Below, piece by piece: positions 11,904 through 23,847 of a stretch of DNA of 64,000 bases. Each line of letters starts with the position of its first letter. Within the stretch, counting starts at the first letter, position 1. Location of the stretch: NCBI GenBank assembly GCA_036925085.1, contig JAUPFP010000018.1:3553885-3617884 (forward strand), written 5' to 3'. The DNA comes from Brachycybe producta (taxonomy: Eukaryota; Arthropoda; Diplopoda; Playtdesmida; Andrognathidae). Under the pieces are notes generated by a model, which was not told where the DNA came from, searched no databases, and worked only from the letters and a program-made list of their open reading frames with translations. Position numbers and translations under genes: made by a program.

Positions 11904-12892
11904 ATAAATTCCTCTTTTTTTGTGCCTTGCGGGGCAAACGAAATTCTAGTGCTGGTCACTAGCGACAGACCTTATACCTTACCTTGTACACACATGAGTT
12001 AAATGAATTCAAATTATAAATGTGTTTGTATGAATAATACGGTTATCCAGTTAAGGATATGAACCAAATAAAAATTGACTTTATTAAACTTTATTATACA
12101 TAGTAACATAACCCACCCTTTTTATTTCTAACTGGTTAATATTTTGGTCTGATGTTCATAAAAGGGCGGAGCCAAAGAAATTCTGAAGCTGTCTACAGAT
12201 GCCTGTGATGGAGACAGGCTAGTAGACATCATAACTAAACTTAAAAAAACACACGGCCCAGTTAACCGAATAACCGGTTATTTAGTCCCAGTTAATAACC
12301 GGTTAACCAAAAACCGGTTTTGTTTGTTTTTTTTCTAAAAAAATTGACATCCCTACTACAGATGCCTGTCTGCTGATAATACTGTTTCTTTCAGATGAGA
12401 AACTTCTATCTATAGGACCTCCAGCGACCCCTAGAAGTTTACGACACCCAGTTTAAAAACCACACTGCTCTAAACTATAATTTGGTTTTTATTTAGAAAT
12501 TTATAACAATGTAATAAGCCTACGTAATTTTTTTGTTAATGTTTTTTTCTTTCTCTCTCTCGCATCCAAAACATGTAATTAAATTTTAAGTCTAAAAATA
12601 AAACCTATTTTTTTTAAAAAAGAAAACTTTTCTACGAAAAAATACCTTTTCGACCAAGTCAAAATAACACCCCAAAATTGGGCAGAGCAAGTAACCAAAA
12701 AAAAATAGAATTTCATTTATTTTGGGAAACACTTGTATCACCCGCCAAAGTATTAAAAAAAAAAACACTTCCACACTTTTTTCAAAATAGGAACTCCCCT
12801 CAGTCAGTTTAAGTGAGTTTGTCCCATCAAAAGAAAGCCTCGAGAAATTTATAAAAACGAGGTGAATACAAATCACATCATGAGGTATAACT
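11904..12892. other. intron stretch with fragments of dispersed repeats
   Basis: 11930-12110 matches the block at 21780-21980 (GGGGCAAACGAAATTCTAGT, later AAATAAAAATTGACTTTATT). 12160-12215 matches the short foldback family. Near 12265-12320 there is a small repeat built on AACCGGTTATT words. No gene is supported. Confidence 0.5.
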
Positions 12893-13924
12893 GGCTACAT
12901 CTCTAAATTACTTCGATAAATCTCCACAAAGAGCGCTAGCATCGTTTTTCTACTGAGCCCATAGACCCAATGTTAAAGAGAAAAAACGTTAATTTTTAAA
13001 ATACACAGTCGCGGCGGCAGTATGTTTATTTTTCATATTTAAAGTTGTCCAATATTAAGTTTTCAAAGTGAAATGTGCACCTTACATAAATGCTGATCGA
13101 GTGATAGAATGACAAAAAATTGGTAAGTGTGGTTCTATTTTTTAAAAACTATTTCAAAATCGCGAATTTCTAACTCTTTTATGTTAAACTCCATTGAGTA
13201 TGCGCTCGTAAGCAAAAAAAATCCACTAAAATACTCGTAAAAATACCTAAAAATAATTTAAAAAAAAAAACAGAAAAAAATTCAGCACGTACGCCAATGT
13301 GTTGGCTTCGCTGTGGTTTTTTAAAATTATTTTTACGTATTTTTACGAGCAATTTAATGGGTGTGTTTTGCTTAAAAGCACGTACTCAGTGGAGTTCTGT
13401 TAAACTCCATTGAGCACGCGCTCATAAGCAAAAACACATCCATTAAAATGCTCGTAAAATACGTAAAAATAATTTTTAAAAAACACAAGTAAACCACAGT
13501 GAAGCCAACACATTGGCGTACGTGCTGATTTTTTTTTTCTGTTTTTAAAAATTATTTTTAGCTATTTTTGCGAGCAATTTTAATTGATGTTTTTTTTTTT
13601 TTGCTTATTTGGGCGTAGGACCTGAATGAGTTAGAAATTCACGATTTTGAAATAGTTTTTAAAAAATAGAACCACACTTAACAATTTTTTGTCATTTTAT
13701 CACTCGATCAGCATTTATTTAAGGTTTACATTGCACTTCGAACCATCAAAATTGGACATCTTTAAATATGAAAAATAAACATATTGCCGCCGCGACTGTA
13801 TATTTTAAAAATTAACACTTTTTTCTTTAACATTGTGTCTATGGGCTCAATAGAAAAAAAAAAAAGAAGCTACTGTAGTGCTGTTTGTGGAGATTTTTCG
13901 AAGTAATCTAGTGATGTAGCCTCT
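12893..13924. mobile_element. family A foldback element, copy 4 (with duplicated arms)
   Basis: The outer ends are GGCTACATCTC and GATGTAGCCTC. Two cores are present in opposite orientation, one near 13286 (CAGCACGTACGCC) and one near 13507 (CATTGGCGTACGTGCTGA). One half-unit has therefore been duplicated or two copies have recombined. The total length is about 1.03 kb against the usual 0.75 kb. Confidence 0.8.
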
Positions 13925-14809
13925 TCAAAAAAATTACAAAAATACTAAAACAGCCTCTATAGAAAGAAACTTTCAGGAATAATAAAGCCAATATCGAATT
14001 TCGGTGTCAACAACATGACTATTTACCTGTTGAAAACCATTTTCTGAGGCATAATTGTCAACTTTCACTTGGATAAACACATCATTCCATCAAAAAAAAA
14101 ACTGCTACACACAAAAACACAAAACAAGCCAACAACTGAATGAGGAACACCGTAATCAAGTGAAAATCACTTCCCGAAAACACATTTTTCACTGTCAATG
14201 GCACTGACTGCACTGAAAAACTCCTCCTCCAAAAAAAAACACAAAACAAGAGCCACCTCGTTCACAACATTACAGAGCCAAGAAGACAAAAAAAATATGC
14301 AGGATTAAAGTGCTGCACTGCAGGCAAATAGGAAGAAGAAGAAGAAAAAAAACAACAACAAAAACATTGAAAACTACGAACAACAACACAGCCACTTAGC
14401 CAACACACGCACGCGAACTCAACTACTACCCCAACACACAATACAAGTGAATGAGGGGAAAAAAAAGAAGATTGAAGAAGCCACACCACTACTAACTACC
14501 ACATTCGTCATCTGCAATTTCTGCATAGTCAACTTCTTCCTATACTTAGTATTTAATATTATAGATTACAACAGAAGAAGGCTGTACACGAAAACACGTC
14601 ATGACACTGAAAGTGTACCACACCCACTCCCCCCTCAACACAAAAAAAAAAAAAAAAACACGCACACAACCTATAAGCAGCCTCCCATACAACCTAGAAT
14701 GAGAAAAAAGAAGGCCACTCATTTGCATTGATGCTGTAAGAAAACTTTGTTGAGCAACTTGTCACACACACAAGTCACTCACTTGACAAGTATAACATGC
14801 AATATTATA
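13925..14809. other. intron stretch, low-complexity
   Basis: Purine- and AC-rich sequence with long A runs. The open frames here are made of simple sequence. No repeat match or gene was recognised. Confidence 0.4.
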
Positions 14810-15280
14810 CAGCAATGGTCGCCAACTGGTGGTCCGCGAGAAATTTTTGGTGGTCCGCAGAAAAATCTGGACAATATTTGCATTTTTTTTTGTTTTATTA
14901 ATAATAAAACAAAAAAAAATATTCTTAATAAATTCTTCTATTCTGAATGACAATTTTCGCCTTTATGTTGCACTAAATGTACTAGCGTCTAGTACAGTTC
15001 TTGTAAAATATGGCACGCGAGAGCTACATTTCGTTCAGTTCCCCCCCCCCCACCACACGCTTCTCCCCTAAGCTTCAATTATTTTCTAATAATTAAACTA
15101 ACTTTATTAATTTTGTTACAATTAAACAACCTTTAAAGATTTTCTATTAATAAAATGGAAGTTCTCTGATTTGACAAACGTATTTATCTTTTTTTAAAAA
15201 AATCATGAATATTAGTGGTCCGCGGGATTTAAAATTTTTAATTTAGTGGTCCGTGAGGTCCGAAAGGTTGGCGACCGCTG
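14810..15280. mobile_element. hAT-like non-autonomous element
   Basis: The inverted ends are CAGCAATGGTCGCCAAC and GTTGGCGACCGCTG. TTATAC occurs at both borders, so a decayed target duplication is likely. The interior closely matches the element at 24691-25147, including a C tract near 15043 and the word TTCTATTCTGAA. Confidence 0.75.
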
Positions 15281-15475
15281 TTATACAGTATAAAATAGAT
15301 TATGTTGCACCTCGGCTAGCAGAGTGTCACAACTAAAAAAAAAAACCTTTTTTTTTGTTGAGAAAATTGAGTTTAAAGGTGTATTTTTTTTTCCAACCTC
15401 AATCTATTGTAGGGGAGCGAAATAAACCGATATTGTGAACTCCTGGGGTATCCCTTCATAAATGAAGCAAAATTC

Positions 15476-15671
15476 ACAGGCAATTAGAAAACGGGATGAA
15501 CAAAAGTTGGCTACAGCCTTTTTTATGACGAACGCAACTTCGAATTGGTTGGTTATGTAGTCTAACGTCACATTTTCAACGTCGAACCACACAAAAAACC
15601 AATTAGAAGTTGACGTTCGTCATAAAAAGGGCGGAGCCAACTTCTGTTTATCCCGTTTTCTAATTGCCTGT
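15476..15671. mobile_element. family C short foldback element
   Basis: A ~195-bp near-palindrome that starts ACAGGCAATTAGAAAACGGG and ends with its complement. The arms carry CTTTTTTATGACG, CAACTTC and TGACGTCA-like words typical of the family. Just left, 15438-15465 has a decayed Helitron-like hairpin (CTTCATAAATGAAG). Confidence 0.75.
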
Positions 15672-15699
15672 CAAAAATCTAGTTTAATTTTGCTACTAA

Positions 15700-16262
15700 A
15701 ATTATTTAACTTATATAAGCACCTTAATATTGTTTAGGTTCTTGGATCGGGAGAGCGCAAAATGAAGTTGATCATAAGAAAAAAAGGCGGTTCATTTAAA
15801 TTGAAATAAATCATAATACCTTGTTTGTACAGCGTTATACACAGACAGACAGACAAAGCTTAATATATATATATATATAGATAGATAGATATAGTTATGT
15901 TGCACCCTTCCCATCCAAGAACCCCATGATATTAAATTGGAGAGGGGAAAAGGTTGGGAAAGTGTAGAGGGGGAGAGAGAGAGAAACGTGGAGGGGGAAA
16001 AAGTGGGAGGGGTGACTGAAATTGAAATCAAAAGAGTAAAAAAAGGAAAAAACGACGCGCATGCGCACACCAGAGAGAACGCTCTCTTTCAAATATAAAA
16101 AGGGGAGGGGATAACAGTAGCAAAATAAAACTAGAATTTTTTTTGATCCGCCCTTTTATGAATTGGGTTGTTGGGTTTGTTACTTGGTATGACGGCATAA
16201 AAGGGCGGAGGAAAAGAAATTCTAATGCTGGGCACAATTGCCTGTGAATTTTGCTCCCGTCA
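15700..16262 (-). mobile_element. Helitron-like block in minus orientation
   Basis: On the minus strand this carries the same order as the block at 9905-10370: GAGCAAAATTCACAGGCAAT, a family C-type foldback, CTAG followed by T near 16136, TTTTGCTACTGTTATCCCC, a pyrimidine-rich stretch, and GTTCTTGGATGGG. A GATA/TA microsatellite at about 15862-15891 is part of the same unit. The boundaries are approximate. Confidence 0.5.
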
Positions 16263-17129
16263 TAAATAATTAAAACGGTTTTTGCACTTGAAAAGCTCAG
16301 CAAAGTAAGCCAAGGATCTGCTGTTCTTAACTTTAAACTCATTTTCTCCACAAAAAAAAAAGTTTTTTGAGTTGTGCCACTCTTCTCGCCGATGCAACAC
16401 GAACTGACAAAGACGAACCCTTCTTAAGACTTGACTGACAATATTACATTTGGCAGACAAGACTGTCAGCTACTCAAAGGAGAAAAGTTAATCAACCAGA
16501 CAAAAAATACATTATATTGACCTGTCAACAAGGAAATTAACTAAGCAAAAAAAAAAAAAACGAATACATTTGGCCGGAAATAACATAAAAAATAGCCTCA
16601 AAACAACAACAACAAAAACCGGAATATTTTGTCGCAACTGACGTCCAAACAAAAGAACTAGTATAAGGCAAAGCAGTGAGGCAGTCGTTGGCAATAGCTT
16701 AGGTCAATTTGATTTAGGCCAATAGGAACGCAGTCTATTTCCCCAATAAAGTACCTATGAACAGTATTTTCACATTTAGTAAAAATAGCTGTGAATGCCA
16801 TGCTTTATCGATTTCAATGGAGGAATTAATTTGCTTTGATGATAGATGAAGAAGAACTTTTCATCCAACGTTTGATGAATATTGATAAAACAATCTTTTT
16901 CAATTTGTTCCTTTTTAGTATAATTTTTTTTCCATTTTTATCATTATATTTGAAATTCTATAATTTTTTTATTTTTTACATCGAAAAGCAGCTTTAGTAT
17001 TCTGTTTAGTATATTATTGATTCTGAAGAGCGGGTTTTACATGCTGCAAGAATAAGATACGGCGTTCCTATTGGCCAAGATCAAATTGACCAAAGCTATC
17101 ACCAACGACCGGTAAGCAGTGGTTGTATA
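16263..17129. other. intron stretch, nothing certain
   Basis: AT-rich. ACGCAGTCTATTTCC near 16729 and the inverted words CCAATAGGAACG (16710) and CGTTCCTATTGGCC (17063) frame about 370 bp, so a further small inverted-repeat element is likely at roughly 16675-17110. Confidence 0.45.
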
Positions 17130-17333
17130 CAGGCAGTTAGAAATCGGTCAGAACTTCAGTGGGCTCCGCCCTTGTTATGACGAACGGCAACTTCTAATTG
17201 GCTGGTTGTGTAGTCTGACGTCACATGCTCCGACCTTTTCAACGTCAGACTACATAACCAGCCAATTCGAAGTTGCCGGTCGTCATAACAAGGGCGGAGC
17301 CAACTGAAGTTATGACCGATTTCTAACTGCCTG
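17130..17333. mobile_element. family C short foldback element (best-preserved copy)
   Basis: The ends are CAGGCAGTTAGAAATCGGTC and its complement. The arms of about 95 bp are nearly perfect complements, with GGGCTCCGCCCTTGTTATGA at one side and its partner at the other. There is no coding capacity. Confidence 0.85.
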
Positions 17334-17646
17334 CGTGGTAGTATATGCCATTGTTTTACAAAAGCTCACTAAGCAAACCATCAGTGAAGTGTTAATATCA
17401 CAATGACTTGAAGCTTATCTGAGAACGCCCTAAATAAGCTAAATTACTACAAGTGAAGGCCTCATAAAAGCAGTGGGCAAGTTCGTTTAAAAACGACATA
17501 AAATGACGTGTAATTTCAGATGTTAATAATTGCCACTAATTAGAATTGTATACTGGTTAAGATGCGCATCACGGATCATGAATCAGAATTGCATCATGAC
17601 TGGATAAACCGGTGTTTTCATCCCATAATTGCTGAATGCTCCTAAA

Positions 17647-18421
17647 GAGGCTACATCACAAAATTTGCTTCGAAAAATCTCCGCTAAGTGCGCTAGCATC
17701 GTTCTTCAGTTGAGAAAGAAAAAAAATGTTAATTTTTAAAATACACAGTAGTCGCGGCAATATGTTTATTTATCATATTAAGTTTTCAAAGTGCAATGTG
17801 CACCTTAAATATATGCTGATCTGGTGTTAGAATGACAAAAAATTGGAAAGTGTGCTTCTATTTTTAAAAACTATTTCAAAATCGCGAATTTCTAGCTCTT
17901 ATGTTAAACACCATTGAGTATGCGCGATCGTAAGCAAAAAAAACATCCATTAAAATGCCTGTAAAATACCTAAAATTAATTTTAAAAAACTAGAAAAAAA
18001 TCAGCACGTGCCTCAATGTGTTGGCTTCACAGTGGTTTGATTGTGTTTTTTTTAAAATTATTTTTAGGTATTTTTACGAGCATTTTAATAGATTTTTTGG
18101 CTTATGAGCGCGCATATACTCAATGGAGTTTAACATAAAAGAGTTAGAAATTCGTGATTTTGAAATAGTTTTTAAAAATAGAACCGCACTTACCAATTTT
18201 TTCATCATTCTATCAATCGATCAGCATATATTTAAGGTGCACATTGCACTTTGAAAACTTAATATTGGACAACTTTAAATATGAAAAATAAACATATTGC
18301 CGCAACTGTGTATTTTTAAAATTAACACTTTTTCTTTAACATGGGGTCTATGGGCTCAATAGAAAAATGATGCTAGCGCTCTTTGCTGAGAGTTTTCGAA
18401 GTAATTTTGTGATGTAGCCTC
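17647..18421. mobile_element. family A foldback element, copy 5
   Basis: The termini are GAGGCTACATCACAAAATT and GATGTAGCCTC, with TTAA on the right flank and TAAA on the left. The core at about 18001-18040 is in the opposite orientation to copies 1-3 (CAGCACGTGCCTCAATGTG). Confidence 0.88.
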
Positions 18422-18875
18422 TTAAAGCTGACACTCCCATACATATATCAAAGCTCGTACAAATGCTTTTAAACCTAAGTGTTCTCAAATGCAACCCTTG
18501 TTTCACTGTGCTCAATCCTCATGAAATGAGACAAATTTATGTTAAGGTGGCTGCACAGATATTTATTTTACTTTTGTCCTCTCAGATGGCGCCACTGCAG
18601 TGGCAAATGCCAATGCTCAATAGCTCCTTTGTGAGCCTGCTGAATTTTGTTAGCTTTATTGCGCTGGGCTCTCTCCAGTTTTAGAATTTGGACTGAATTT
18701 CATTTTTTTTTTTTTTTTTTTTTACAAACTTTAGGTCTTTATTGTCACAGACCGAAACTATAATAATTATTTCCCGACTCATATCACGCATTTAACCATT
18801 CATATGAAATAGAACCCCCCCCCCCAAAAAAATAAGAAATTTCGGGAAAAAAATAATAATTCGGTGAATTTTTAA
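18422..18875. other. intron stretch, nothing recognised
   Basis: It contains a T run at 18704-18723 and a C tract near 18815. A 73-residue open frame at 18463-18684 has no recognised relatives. Confidence 0.4.
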
Positions 18876-19577
18876 GAGCCTAGATACACCGCCATCTTGA
18901 TGTTTTGAGCAGACGACAAGGAGACAAATGAGTGTTACTATATATTGTGTCACTAAACTTGCAAAAAATCGCATCACAATCGCTCAATTAAAATACAGGA
19001 AAGCGCAAGATGCAATAAAAAGTATTATTCTTTACGTGCTCGCTTTATATATATTATATTTTGAAAAGATCTTTCTATTTTTAAACAAGGTTCAAAATCG
19101 TTCGTTTTTTATTCCATGTTAAATCCCATTGGATCAAAAACCGTCCCACAAACATTTGAATTTTGGTCGTTAAAAACGACCTAGAACAATAACAAAAAAG
19201 TTCTTCACACGTGCTTTCATGTATTGGCTTCACAATGTTTCCTTTTTATAAATTTTAAAAAAGATCCTTCTATTTTTTTAACAACGTTTAAAATCGTACG
19301 TTTTTTAACTCCATGTTAAGTCCCATAGGACCAAAACACTGTCCCACAAACATTTGAAGAACTTTCGTTAAAAACTACTTAGAACAATAACAAAATAATC
19401 AGCACGTGCATTAATCTATTGGCTTCACGTTGTTTTCTTTTTATAAGCTTAACACGCGAAATTATTTTTCTATTAATTATTATGTGACTTCAAACGTTAA
19501 GAAACCATTTTTAAACCAACAACGATCGCAGCGCCCACATTCGGAGAAATTTTGAATTAAACGCTATATCTAGGCTC
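18876..19577. mobile_element. family B element, TTAA-flanked, copy 1
   Basis: The inverted ends GAGCCTAGATA and TATCTAGGCTC are each bordered by TTAA. Two direct tandem half-units of about 200 bp lie inside (about 19055-19255 and 19256-19445). Each ends in a CACGTGC ... TTGGCTTCAC core like that of family A. The termini resemble those of family A (GAGGCTACATC), so the two families are probably related. Confidence 0.75.
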
Positions 19578-19975
19578 TTAAGACCACACATTGCTCTAAG
19601 AAAAAGATAAATTGCATTACTGCAAAGTGCAAAACAATGAAAATTTTTGTAACTTATGAGATAAAATATAAGTATAACATGAAATGTTCGAATTTAAGTC
19701 GTGCACAAAAGAAAATCCGAGGAATCCATTTGTCAAAATCCTATTTCCTCCATTACTGAAGTATAAATATAGCATAGCACACACTGTACACAAAGTTTAT
19801 TGTTACAGCAATGAATCTTCAAAGCAGACAGAAACAGAATCGAAGCAAAAAAAAAAAAAAAACCGATCATCATTTATAACATACAACATATGAAAAACAG
19901 CAGTTTGCATGCTGAACACAGTTTATCGTTATAAATTATTATAGAATCCAGAAACATCCAGAAACAGAGAAACAA

Positions 19976-20717
19976 GAGACCATATTACATCCAGAAATTA
20001 CTACCAAAACGATTTTTAAAATTAAAAATACGTCATTAATATAATTTAAAAAATTAAAAATCAGTTCACTTCATGTAAATGAAGTTTATCAGCTAGATGC
20101 GCCACCAAGCAACAGACATTGGCAACAAACCCCCCCCCCCCCCAAAGTATACTCCTCTACTCGAATTCTGAAGTGTTGTCACCACCTCACATTACTTTCA
20201 TTTGAATGTACACTGCATTTAATATTTGAATAATTCCACAAGGAAGGTTGTATTGAGTTGAATAGGAATAGGGAATACCTGTATTTCATTAAGGAATTCA
20301 GGAAATGTGAGGTTACAACTTTTGCCCCCAAAATGACAGGCAAGTAAAGACAGGAATATGAATTTTATGCCCAACCCACCGAAAGGCAAAGACAGTAAGA
20401 TACAGTCGTTTGCTTCGCCCCTTTTATGAAGACCGGCAACTTCTAATTGGTTTGTTATGTGGTCTGACGTCACATGCTCCGCCCTTTGCAGTTTCCAATT
20501 CGTTGATAATTGTTCTGACGCTCTTAAAAGAGCGGGGCAAACGACAGTGGAGGAAGGGGAGACTTTTGTTTTGGGAAATTTAAAATGGTGTCGCGCTTGG
20601 TGACTTAAGTTTTTTATGGTTTTAATGACTTATTTTTAATTTTAAAAATCGTTTTGGTAATCATTGGGTAAGTCTTGACAATATTTTGGAAAAAAAATTC
20701 TGGAGGTAATGGTCTCT
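19976..20717. mobile_element. family M element, copy 2
   Basis: The left end AGAGACCATATTACATCCAG and right end CTGGAGGTAATGGTCTCT are inverted; the right flank is TTAA. The left interior has a C tract at about 20131-20144. A family C-type foldback (CTCTTTTAAGAGCG-like arms, about 20383-20545) is inserted near the middle. The ORFs inside are not conserved between copies. Confidence 0.7.
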
Positions 20718-20913
20718 TTAAGTGCATTTCAGAACAAAAACATTGGAAAGTTTATTTGAAATCAACTCCATTCACTCACGAAGTACGAAAAGTGAAAAAA
20801 AGTAACAATCTTTACTGGCTGCAGCAGATGATTATTATTATAGTAATTGGAATTGAACATAAGGTTAAGATGCTTCAATACACTGACTCATAATAATGAT
20901 AATACTATTATTA

Positions 20914-21228
20914 TAAGGCTCGGATTTTTATGCAACTATCAGGCAATTGTTTCTCAATCTGTTGCCCAAGAGCCACTTGTGAAATAACAATATCGTTTAG
21001 ATCAATAAACAATTACAGGTTTATATTTAAACAAAAACACTGGTTAGAGGCTAGTGCTTTCTAATTGACAACTGATAGTAACCAGACATCTAGCCTCTAA
21101 CTAGCCCTTTTTATTCGAAACAGCATGAATGTAGTTGCTCTAATGATGATAATTACTTGACAGTTGCCACTTGGGCCACAGATTGAGAAACATTTGCTTT
21201 GATATTTGCATACAAATCCGAGCCCTAA
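20914..21228. mobile_element. family G MITE, copy 2
   Basis: The ends are AAGGCTCGGATTTTTATGC and GCATACAAATCCGAGCCCT. Subterminal GTTGCCCAAGAGCCACTTG pairs with CCACTTGGGCCACAG. The same layout as at 5816 and 62021. Confidence 0.72.
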
Positions 21229-21682
21229 CTATTATCGTCATGTATTCTTTAAATAAATGCCATTGTTTATAGTAAGACTAGCTGTACCACCAAATGATAC
21301 AGCAGCAGCTCAAGCTTGCAGCAGCTGAAGATGACGTTCAGCTGTTGCTTACAGCCAATGCATGTTAAAAGCGACCATTTTTTCAGGGCAGCAAAAATAC
21401 TGTGTTGCTTGAATCGATCCACCACAACAAGTAGATGCAACAGAACAGTCAGCGTCTGTGCATATACAGTATAACAAAAAGATAATCCTTCATATGCTAC
21501 TAATCGGTTGCTTTGGCCATTTGTCAAAAAAAAAAAAAAAAAAAAGTAAGCTGCTTCATTTTCTCATGATTCAGTAAAGCAACATGTTGAATAAAAATTG
21601 CATGACGGTAACCTACTTGAAAGTGATGTCAACATGATGGATGACGTCTACAAAATCAACTGCGTACATTTCGCCACAGACA
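21229..21682. other. intron stretch, nothing recognised
   Basis: A minus-strand open frame of 86 codons (21267-21527) has no recognisable domain. An A run lies at 21524-21545. Confidence 0.35.
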
Positions 21683-22051
21683 GTTGGCCCCAGCACTAGA
21701 TTTTTTGGCCCCGCCCCTTTTACGAGCATCATCAATTTCTTATTGGTTTGTTACTTGGTCAGATGTCATAAAAGGGCGGGGCAAACGAAATTCTAGTGCT
21801 TGGCACAACTGCTTGTACATTCGACACGTGCCTGCCTACCTCTCATCCGCGACAGACCTTATACCTTGTACACACATGAGTTAAATAAATTCGAATTAAA
21901 TGTGTTGAGGGTGAATTATACGGAATCCAGTTAAGGACATGAACCAAATAAAAATTGACTTTATTATTAATATTTTAAATTGAAATACTAAATCAATATT
22001 GTTGTCAATAGTTTCTATATTATATTTAAGTATTAACTCAATATTTTCAGA
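21683..22051. repeat. composite repeat block (family C fragment plus family E)
   Basis: 21683-21815 is a short foldback of family C type (CCCCAGCACTAGA against TCTAGTGCTTGG). 21850-22040 matches 11960-12100 and 25790-25990 (GGAATCCAGTTAAGGACA, then AAATTGACTTTATT). The boundaries are approximate. Confidence 0.5.
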
Positions 22052-22330
22052 CTAGTGGGGTAACCCGTCATAAATGACGGGAGCAAAATTCACAGGCAAT
22101 TGTGCGCATGCGCGTCGTTTTTTCCTTTTTTTCTCCTTTCATTTCAATTTCAGTCACCCCCTCCCACTTTTCTCTCTCTCTCTCTCCCCCTTCTACACTT
22201 TCCAACCTTTTCCCCTCACCCCTCCCACTTTTCTCTCCCCCCTTCTACACTTTCCAAAGGAGGAGTTCAACATATAGTTGACCTTGAGAAAAAAAAAAAC
22301 GGTTCATTTATTCAAATTTAGATAAATTCC
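22052..22330 (-). mobile_element. Helitron-like terminal block, shortened copy
   Basis: It begins on the plus strand with CTAGTGGGGTAACCCGTCAT, the complement of a Helitron 3' end with hairpin. Compared with the block at 9905, the piece between CAATTGTG and CGCATGCGCG is missing, so the two TGTG words have been joined. Pyrimidine tracts and GTTGACCTTGAG then follow as in the longer copy. Confidence 0.5.
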
Positions 22331-22613
22331 GACGTGCTTCAAGAGTTTTGTACAGTGTTACTCCACACACACACACAGAGACCTGGGATATTATATATAT
22401 AATTATTAAGTGAATAAATTGAAGTCGACGACATATTGTTTGTTTGCCTTTCATAGAGGGCTCTCTGTCTTAAATGCATTTAAATTATCAGTGTGTACCA
22501 CTGTATACTAGGTATTAGAAGCTAAGCTGACAGACAAAATTCTGACATTACTTCTATGTCAATGAAACATACCTCTAGGAGTCTATTGGCGATCACAAAA
22601 TACACAAATATGG

Positions 22614-22615
<2 letters not shown>
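22331..22615. repeat. family E repeat fragment
   Basis: 22395-22510 matches 25985-26105 (CGACATATTGTTTGTTTGCC, then GAGGGCTCT). No coding content is seen. Confidence 0.5.

Positions 22616-22686
<71 letters not shown>
22616..22686. repeat. (TA)n microsatellite
   Basis: About 35 TA dinucleotides without interruption. Confidence 0.97.
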
Positions 22687-22689
<3 letters not shown>

Positions 22690-22917
22690 CGCGTTCCAGA
22701 TTAATGCAACCAGCAAAGTATAAAACGGGAAATGATGAAAAAAAAAATGATTACGTTATAATAGGTTACTTGTACAACTGACTGAGCAATCCTGCAATAT
22801 CATCATCATCATCATCTAAATATAACGTGTAAGAATAGCAAAACCCAATGAAAAAGTCAGACAGACACGCAACCCTCCATATCTCATAACTATGTGTGTA
22901 TGTGTCCCCCCCCCCCA

Positions 22918-23119
22918 CAGGCAATTAGAAACTGGAACAAACAGAAGTTGGCTCCGCCCTTTTTATGACGAACGCAACTTGTAATTGGTTGATTATGTAG
23001 TCTGACGTCACATGCTCCGCCCTTTTAACGTCGAACCACACAACAATCCAATTCGAAGTTGCCGGTCGTCATAAAAAGGGCGGCGCCAACTTCTGTTTGT
23101 CCCGATTTCTAATTGCCTG
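22918..23119. mobile_element. family C short foldback element
   Basis: A ~200-bp near-palindrome from CAGGCAATTAGAAACTGG to its complement. The arms carry GTTGGCTCCGCCCTTTTTAT. It is flanked by GTGTCCCCC on the left and a GTGTCCCCC-type word on the right, which may be a duplicated target. Confidence 0.82.
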
Positions 23120-23707
23120 TGTCCCCCTCCCCCCTCCCATTTTTTTTGTATTTCACTAATCTTGCAACAGAAATATGTCGGCTGTTAGCCAAGTTGAATT
23201 GAGAGCAATACAGAAAATATTGACATTAAAAAAATAACATTCTAGATTGATTAATTAAAAACAGAAAAGAACCAGGTAAACCTCAAAACAGTCGTGATAA
23301 GCCTTTTATAAAAAATAAATATTAACAAGAAACAGGACTTTTTTGTTTTACTTTCTCTTTCTTTAGGTTGAACTATTTAAAATGGTCTTGAACTACAACT
23401 GAGATGACACTGTTAAAGGTTTCAAACGTTTGAATAGTTTGAAACGGGTAAAATAACCATGACACAGAAAATCTGAACGTTTACTATTGCAATATCTGAA
23501 ACTACGCGTGTACACATGTATAATTTGCATAACAAAACCTGTACAGTACTACAGGCACTCATTTCGCAAACATAAATTAGAATTCGAATGTTTTGTCTTT
23601 TTGCCTTAAGAGAAGTACATAGAAGCAGGGCCGGATCTAATGGGGAGGGCGCACTCTGGGTTCTCTGCCAAGAGTGGCAGGCCAGAACCACCAGAGGGGC
23701 GCCAAAC
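23120..23707. other. intron stretch with a possible hAT end
   Basis: CAGGGCCGGATCTAATGG near 23627 resembles the starts of many hAT elements, but no matching right end was identified. Otherwise nothing is recognised. Confidence 0.35.
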
Positions 23708-23781
23708 GAGGTTTTTCTCCCCCCCCCCCTTCCTTGCTTGAAGGATTTCCTCCTTCAAGCAAGAAGGAGGAGAAAAACCTC
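23708..23781. repeat. 74-bp hairpin palindrome with a C tract
   Basis: GAGGTTTTTCTCC and CTTGCTTGAAGGA pair with TCCTTCAAGCAAG and GGAGAAAAACCTC around a TTTCC loop. The left arm carries an extra C run. Confidence 0.82.
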
Positions 23782-23847
23782 AAATCTTCTAATTCTGATT
23801 TCTAAATTGAAAATATAAAGCAATAAATATTTCCTTTTTTTATGTTA

